A stretch of 64,000 nucleotides of DNA from Ophiodon elongatus (lineage: Eukaryota; Chordata; Actinopteri; Perciformes; Hexagrammidae), in contig JACSYO010000081.1 of the NCBI GenBank assembly GCA_016806645.1, positions 2,501 to 66,500 of the forward strand. Reading direction: 5' to 3'. The stretch's first letter is position 1; each line of letters starts with the position of its first letter. The notes under the pieces were generated by a model that did not search any database, had not been told where the DNA came from, and worked only from the letters and a program-made list of their open reading frames with translations. This document shows positions 61,215-64,000 of the stretch, piece after piece. A program made the position numbers and the translations under genes.

Positions 61215-61895
61215 GTATCGATGGCCGTGACACAAGAAGCAACATCCAGGATCTCCTTGACGACGGAGAAAATGAGGAGGGTGGTGGACCACAGGGCCAG
61301 ATGGAGAGCGGCGGTCGCCTTTCTTTTAGTGGGCTGAGTAAGTAATCCCTCACTAAGTATCAGCAATAAGATTGTAATAAGTAATAAGATGAAGGTTGTG
61401 TAGTTGAGTTCAAAAGTATTCATCTCTTGTGTTTGTGTCTCACAGGGTAGGACTCCTCTGTGCTTTTGTCTCACTCCTGGGGCAGCTGAGGGTGGACTGC
61501 AACCAACATGTCATCCCAGGAAGACCCAGACCCACAGCAGACCCCTGAACCAGTCTCAGCACCCCAGAGTCCCAGACTCAGTGAGCATGATCGGGACCCG
61601 TCCACCCAAACCCCGACACCACCCGCCCCGCCCGCCAGCTGAGAGGCCGAGGAGCGTCCCGTCCCCTTCTGTGCTGGTGGGTTTGGGAAGCTCCTCACAC
61701 TCACAGGAAGCAGCTGTTTGCATCTGCTCACGAATCCAGAAGGAGACGGACGCTTCAGGCTGAACGAGACATAATTATTCTTAAAGTTTTTAATTTGTCA
61801 CATAGAATACAGCATGTTCATATAAACTGTATGTACAGTATTTATAGTGTTTATCTCCTGAAGAGTTTAATGAAATAAATCTACAGCAAACTTTC
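61215..61895 (+). CDS. Candidate terminal exons of a plus-strand gene
   Basis: Exon 61215-61337 has a good acceptor (CTTTTACTCAG) and strong donor (GTAAGT); a second exon starts at 61446 after GTGTTTGTGTCTCACAG and runs to AATAAA near 61875. Two frames of the first exon are open: one reads GRDTRSNIQDLLDDGENEEG (acidic) and stops in the next exon; the other reads VSMAVTQEATSRISLTTEKM and ends in TGA exactly at the exon edge. The second fits in phase 0 with the alternative donor at 57820. The last exon also contains a 43-codon Pro/Ser/Gln-rich frame (ATG 61508). Coding status and parent gene are unresolved. Confidence 0.3.
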
Positions 61896-61899
61896 TAAA

Positions 61900-62500
61900 T
61901 GTCTTTTTTTATTATTAAAAACTACTGGGTCAGCAATTGCAGCCAAACACCAGGTTATGATCTTCATATTGGGTTATAAATCAAAACTTTAATGGTTGAT
62001 ACTTTTATACAGTACGATGTTATTTTTTATGTTTCTGTTGGGTTATTGTTCCATGATGATTATCGTTATTTCGACTAATATATTTCTGCTGCTTTTTACC
62101 AAAATGTTTTTTTTTTACCCCAGTGCGCTCATTTTTCTTCATAACGGGTAAACAGACAAAACGATATTCTTGAACTTTTTTTAGTTGTTTTGGCAAAAGA
62201 AGTTCAAGTTCTACCTTTACAAGTCAACATGTGTCATGTCAGTTGGCAACACAGTAACAAATACCAACATATCTTCACTCTAAATTCAACTAAAGCAATG
62301 CATCATATTCATATCTACAAGATTCTCAATGACATAAATAGAAAAGAGGGAAGTATTGGACTAACAGACCCAGGCAGTAAATAAAATGATGCTTTTACTA
62401 CCAAACTCCTAACTGGATGGAGAACATCGCAACAAAAACACATGAACAGACAAACACAAAGGAGGACGTCTCCACAACCTTTTGATCTCAAACAGGATTT
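61900..62500. other. Unannotated AT-rich stretch
   Basis: No gene signal recognised. An open frame at 62190-62384 lacks supporting features. Confidence 0.5.
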
Positions 62501-62504
62501 ATAT

Positions 62505-62721
62505 TCATGGATGTCCTCTGGAATCTGAGGACAGGAGACTCTGAGCCCGGAGTCCCGTCCACCACCTCCTGCAAGACGCTGGTCCTACAATACGGATAAA
62601 CAGATTAATAACCTAACACACATTTATTACTTTGTATTTACATTAACGACTATTCTTAGTCACTTAGTTTACATGTCAGAAGCTCTTACTTACCTTTTTC
62701 GTCCACAGTGATCAACAGTGG
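62505..62721 (-). other. Fifth microexon-like unit with a possible downstream exon
   Basis: 62694-62721 on the minus strand encodes PLLITVDEK plus one base and is followed by donor GTAAGTAAG. Its upstream CTGAG acceptor is changed to AATCG. Its flank (GTTTACATGTCAGAAGCTCTTACT) matches that of the unit at 53712-53739. A possible next exon ends at 62584 (acceptor TATTGTAG) and stays open to about 62505 in the matching phase. This shows that the 52.7-54 kb segment has a paralogue here. Confidence 0.4.
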
Positions 62722-63227
62722 ACGATTGGTGGTGGAGTAAAATGAGAGTAAAGTAAGACAAACATGGTTAGTTAGACAAATAATCTTTGAATTATTGAAT
62801 ATTATATATTATATATAGTTACTATACCTTTTTTGGCCAAATTAGGGCCAAATTTTAATCTCTGGAGAAGACGTTCAGAAGTTCATCCTAATAAAACTTT
62901 AGGGATCTTCTTTGAAGGCTTGGCTCCATGAAATTTGCTCATATTGGATGTTGGACGTTTTGATTTGATGTTCATTTGTTTTTTATTCACAGTTGGCAAG
63001 CAAAGGTGGTACATGCTTCTTCTTGTATCAGTTTTCAGGGATATCTTTAGTGTTGACCTGGAGAGGATTGCAGACACTGGGGGGGAAGGAGGGTGGAGCA
63101 TGACAGGTGTGATTAAAGCTAACCCCCACTGAGCAGACTGCAGACCAACTACTAGCAGCCACTGGGTTCTGTGACAAGGAATATTGTGTTCATTGGAACA
63201 CTGACTAAGCTGACGTTTATTTTGTTT

Positions 63228-63545
63228 TGCCCTGCCAGATGCAAAGGCTACATGCACGGGGTGTCAACAGCCCTGACAGACGCGAGGGCTACCAGGTAGC
63301 CCTCAGGATGAAGGAAGGGTTGATCCAGCCACCGTGCAAAAATGAGAAGATGCTACGCGTCCAAGTGCAAGACGCTATTTGGGGTGACACCAGCCCTGCC
63401 AAACGCAAAGGCTACCTGGGGCTTTGCTTGCCCAGCCAGACGCAAAAGGCTAGCCCACAGGGTTTTTAGAAGTTAAATTCAATGGTCCAGGTGCAAGACG
63501 CTACCTGGGGTGTCACCAGACCTGCCAGATGCAAAGGCTACCATG
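63228..63545. repeat. Imperfect repeats of GCCAGA(T/C)GCAAAGGCTACC
   Basis: The words CCCTGCCAGATGCAAAGGCTAC, GACAGACGCGAGGGCTACC, CCTGCCAAACGCAAAGGCTACC, GCCAGACGCAAAAGGCTA and CCTGCCAGATGCAAAGGCTACC occur in a row, along with AAGTGCAAGACGCTA / GGTGCAAGACGCTACCTGGGG and GGGGTGTCACCAG. Period is irregular. Plus-strand open frames here are repeat-derived. Confidence 0.6.
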
Positions 63546-63864
63546 GGAATCACAGGTCTTGCTGTGGTATGGAAGTGATGAAGGGCAGATGTCGGCGCAA
63601 TGATTGCTCCAATGTTTCCGGGAGGATTGTCAGCCCATCCATTGTAGAGTCAATCCTCGTCGCTCTCTTTGGACCACCTCGACCTCTCCGCAGTTGTAAT
63701 GGGAATTTTTGATTCTTAGTTGTATTTGAGATTTCTATCTTAGTGAACTGGTTTCAAACTATCAGAGCCTGCATCGTGTAACTGGAGGTTATGCAAGCAG
63801 CTGCTCAAATGGCATAGGAACCCCCCTACTTGTCGCCAAGTAATAAAGTACTTGTGTGGACAGG

Positions 63865-63999
63865 TCACACAGTAGCCTCCTCCTCATCGCTTTCTTCTCC
63901 GCTTCTCCTTCTGGAGGACCCGAGGCCAGAAGTTGAGGGAGATCCAAGAACCACTGCATCATCTTCTTGGGCGAAGTCCTCAACATCCACTTCCGGGGT
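63865..63999 (-). CDS. C-terminal fragment of an unidentified acidic protein (runs off the window)
   Basis: The minus strand is open from the window edge to TGA at 63865-63867. It reads VDVEDFAQEDDAVVLGSPST then SGLGSSRRRSGEESDEEEAT and V. The acidic composition and the SPSTSGLG string resemble the tail of the small gene at 56378-58051. A second open frame in the same stretch (63789-63986) starts with Met inside it and is equally unsupported. Confidence 0.3.
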   Translation of the reverse strand, partial: TPEVDVEDFAQEDDAVVLGSPSTSGLGSSRRRSGEESDEEEATV

Positions 64000-64000
64000 C

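Noticed and set aside
61211..61474. Minus-strand open frame with a hydrophobic, membrane-like stretch
   Set aside because: It lies opposite two plus-strand exon borders with strong splice signals and shows no family motif; hydrophobicity follows from the antisense of a basic/acidic frame.

Overview
This window is nuclear DNA from a ray-finned (teleost) fish. The evidence is intron-rich genes with GT-AG splicing, AT-rich introns full of (TA)n, (CA)n and (TAA)n arrays, LINE-like 3' tails, Gypsy and DIRS retroelement remains, and proteins that match vertebrate families closely but not identically. The order AFF1 - KLHL8 agrees with their adjacency on human chromosome 4q21; SDAD1 lies on the same human arm.

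Layout: (1) 1-1570, upstream or intronic sequence with repeats. (2) 1571-16145 (+), AFF1, a super elongation complex scaffold: 18 coding exons plus a 2.5 kb 3' UTR; the first exon is missing. (3) 16421-33924 (-), a very large transmembrane lectin receptor that I could splice completely: 50 coding exons, 6540 nt, 2179 codons. It has a signal peptide, five C-type lectin domains (CTLDs), then a SUEL galactose-binding domain, an F5/8-type C (discoidin) domain and an LCCL domain, then seven more CTLDs, one membrane helix and a short tail with an NPNF motif. This is the most remarkable object in the window. (4) 35.4-44.6 kb (-), KLHL8, a BTB-BACK-Kelch CUL3 adaptor; 11 coding exons give 614 aa. (5) 45.7-51.3 kb (-), SDAD1, a 60S ribosome biogenesis factor; 22 exons give 687 aa, the length I recall for the human protein. 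(6) 52.7-64 kb, a repeat-rich accessory region. It holds unidentified minus-strand exons, a cluster of tandemly duplicated 28-nt microexon-like units with one more copy 9 kb away, a seven-copy 38-bp tandem repeat, a Gypsy RNase H relic, a small unidentified two-exon plus-strand gene with its own promoter region, a GC-rich DIRS-like retrotransposon relic, and terminal exons of uncertain parentage.

AFF1 and the lectin gene converge tail to tail, with about 200 bp between their poly(A) sites. KLHL8 and SDAD1 lie head to tail on the minus strand with TATA-less upstream regions. Nothing suggests that the genes act in one pathway. All exon joins were made by eye from splice signals and reading-frame continuity, and family assignments come from recalled family motifs, not searches.
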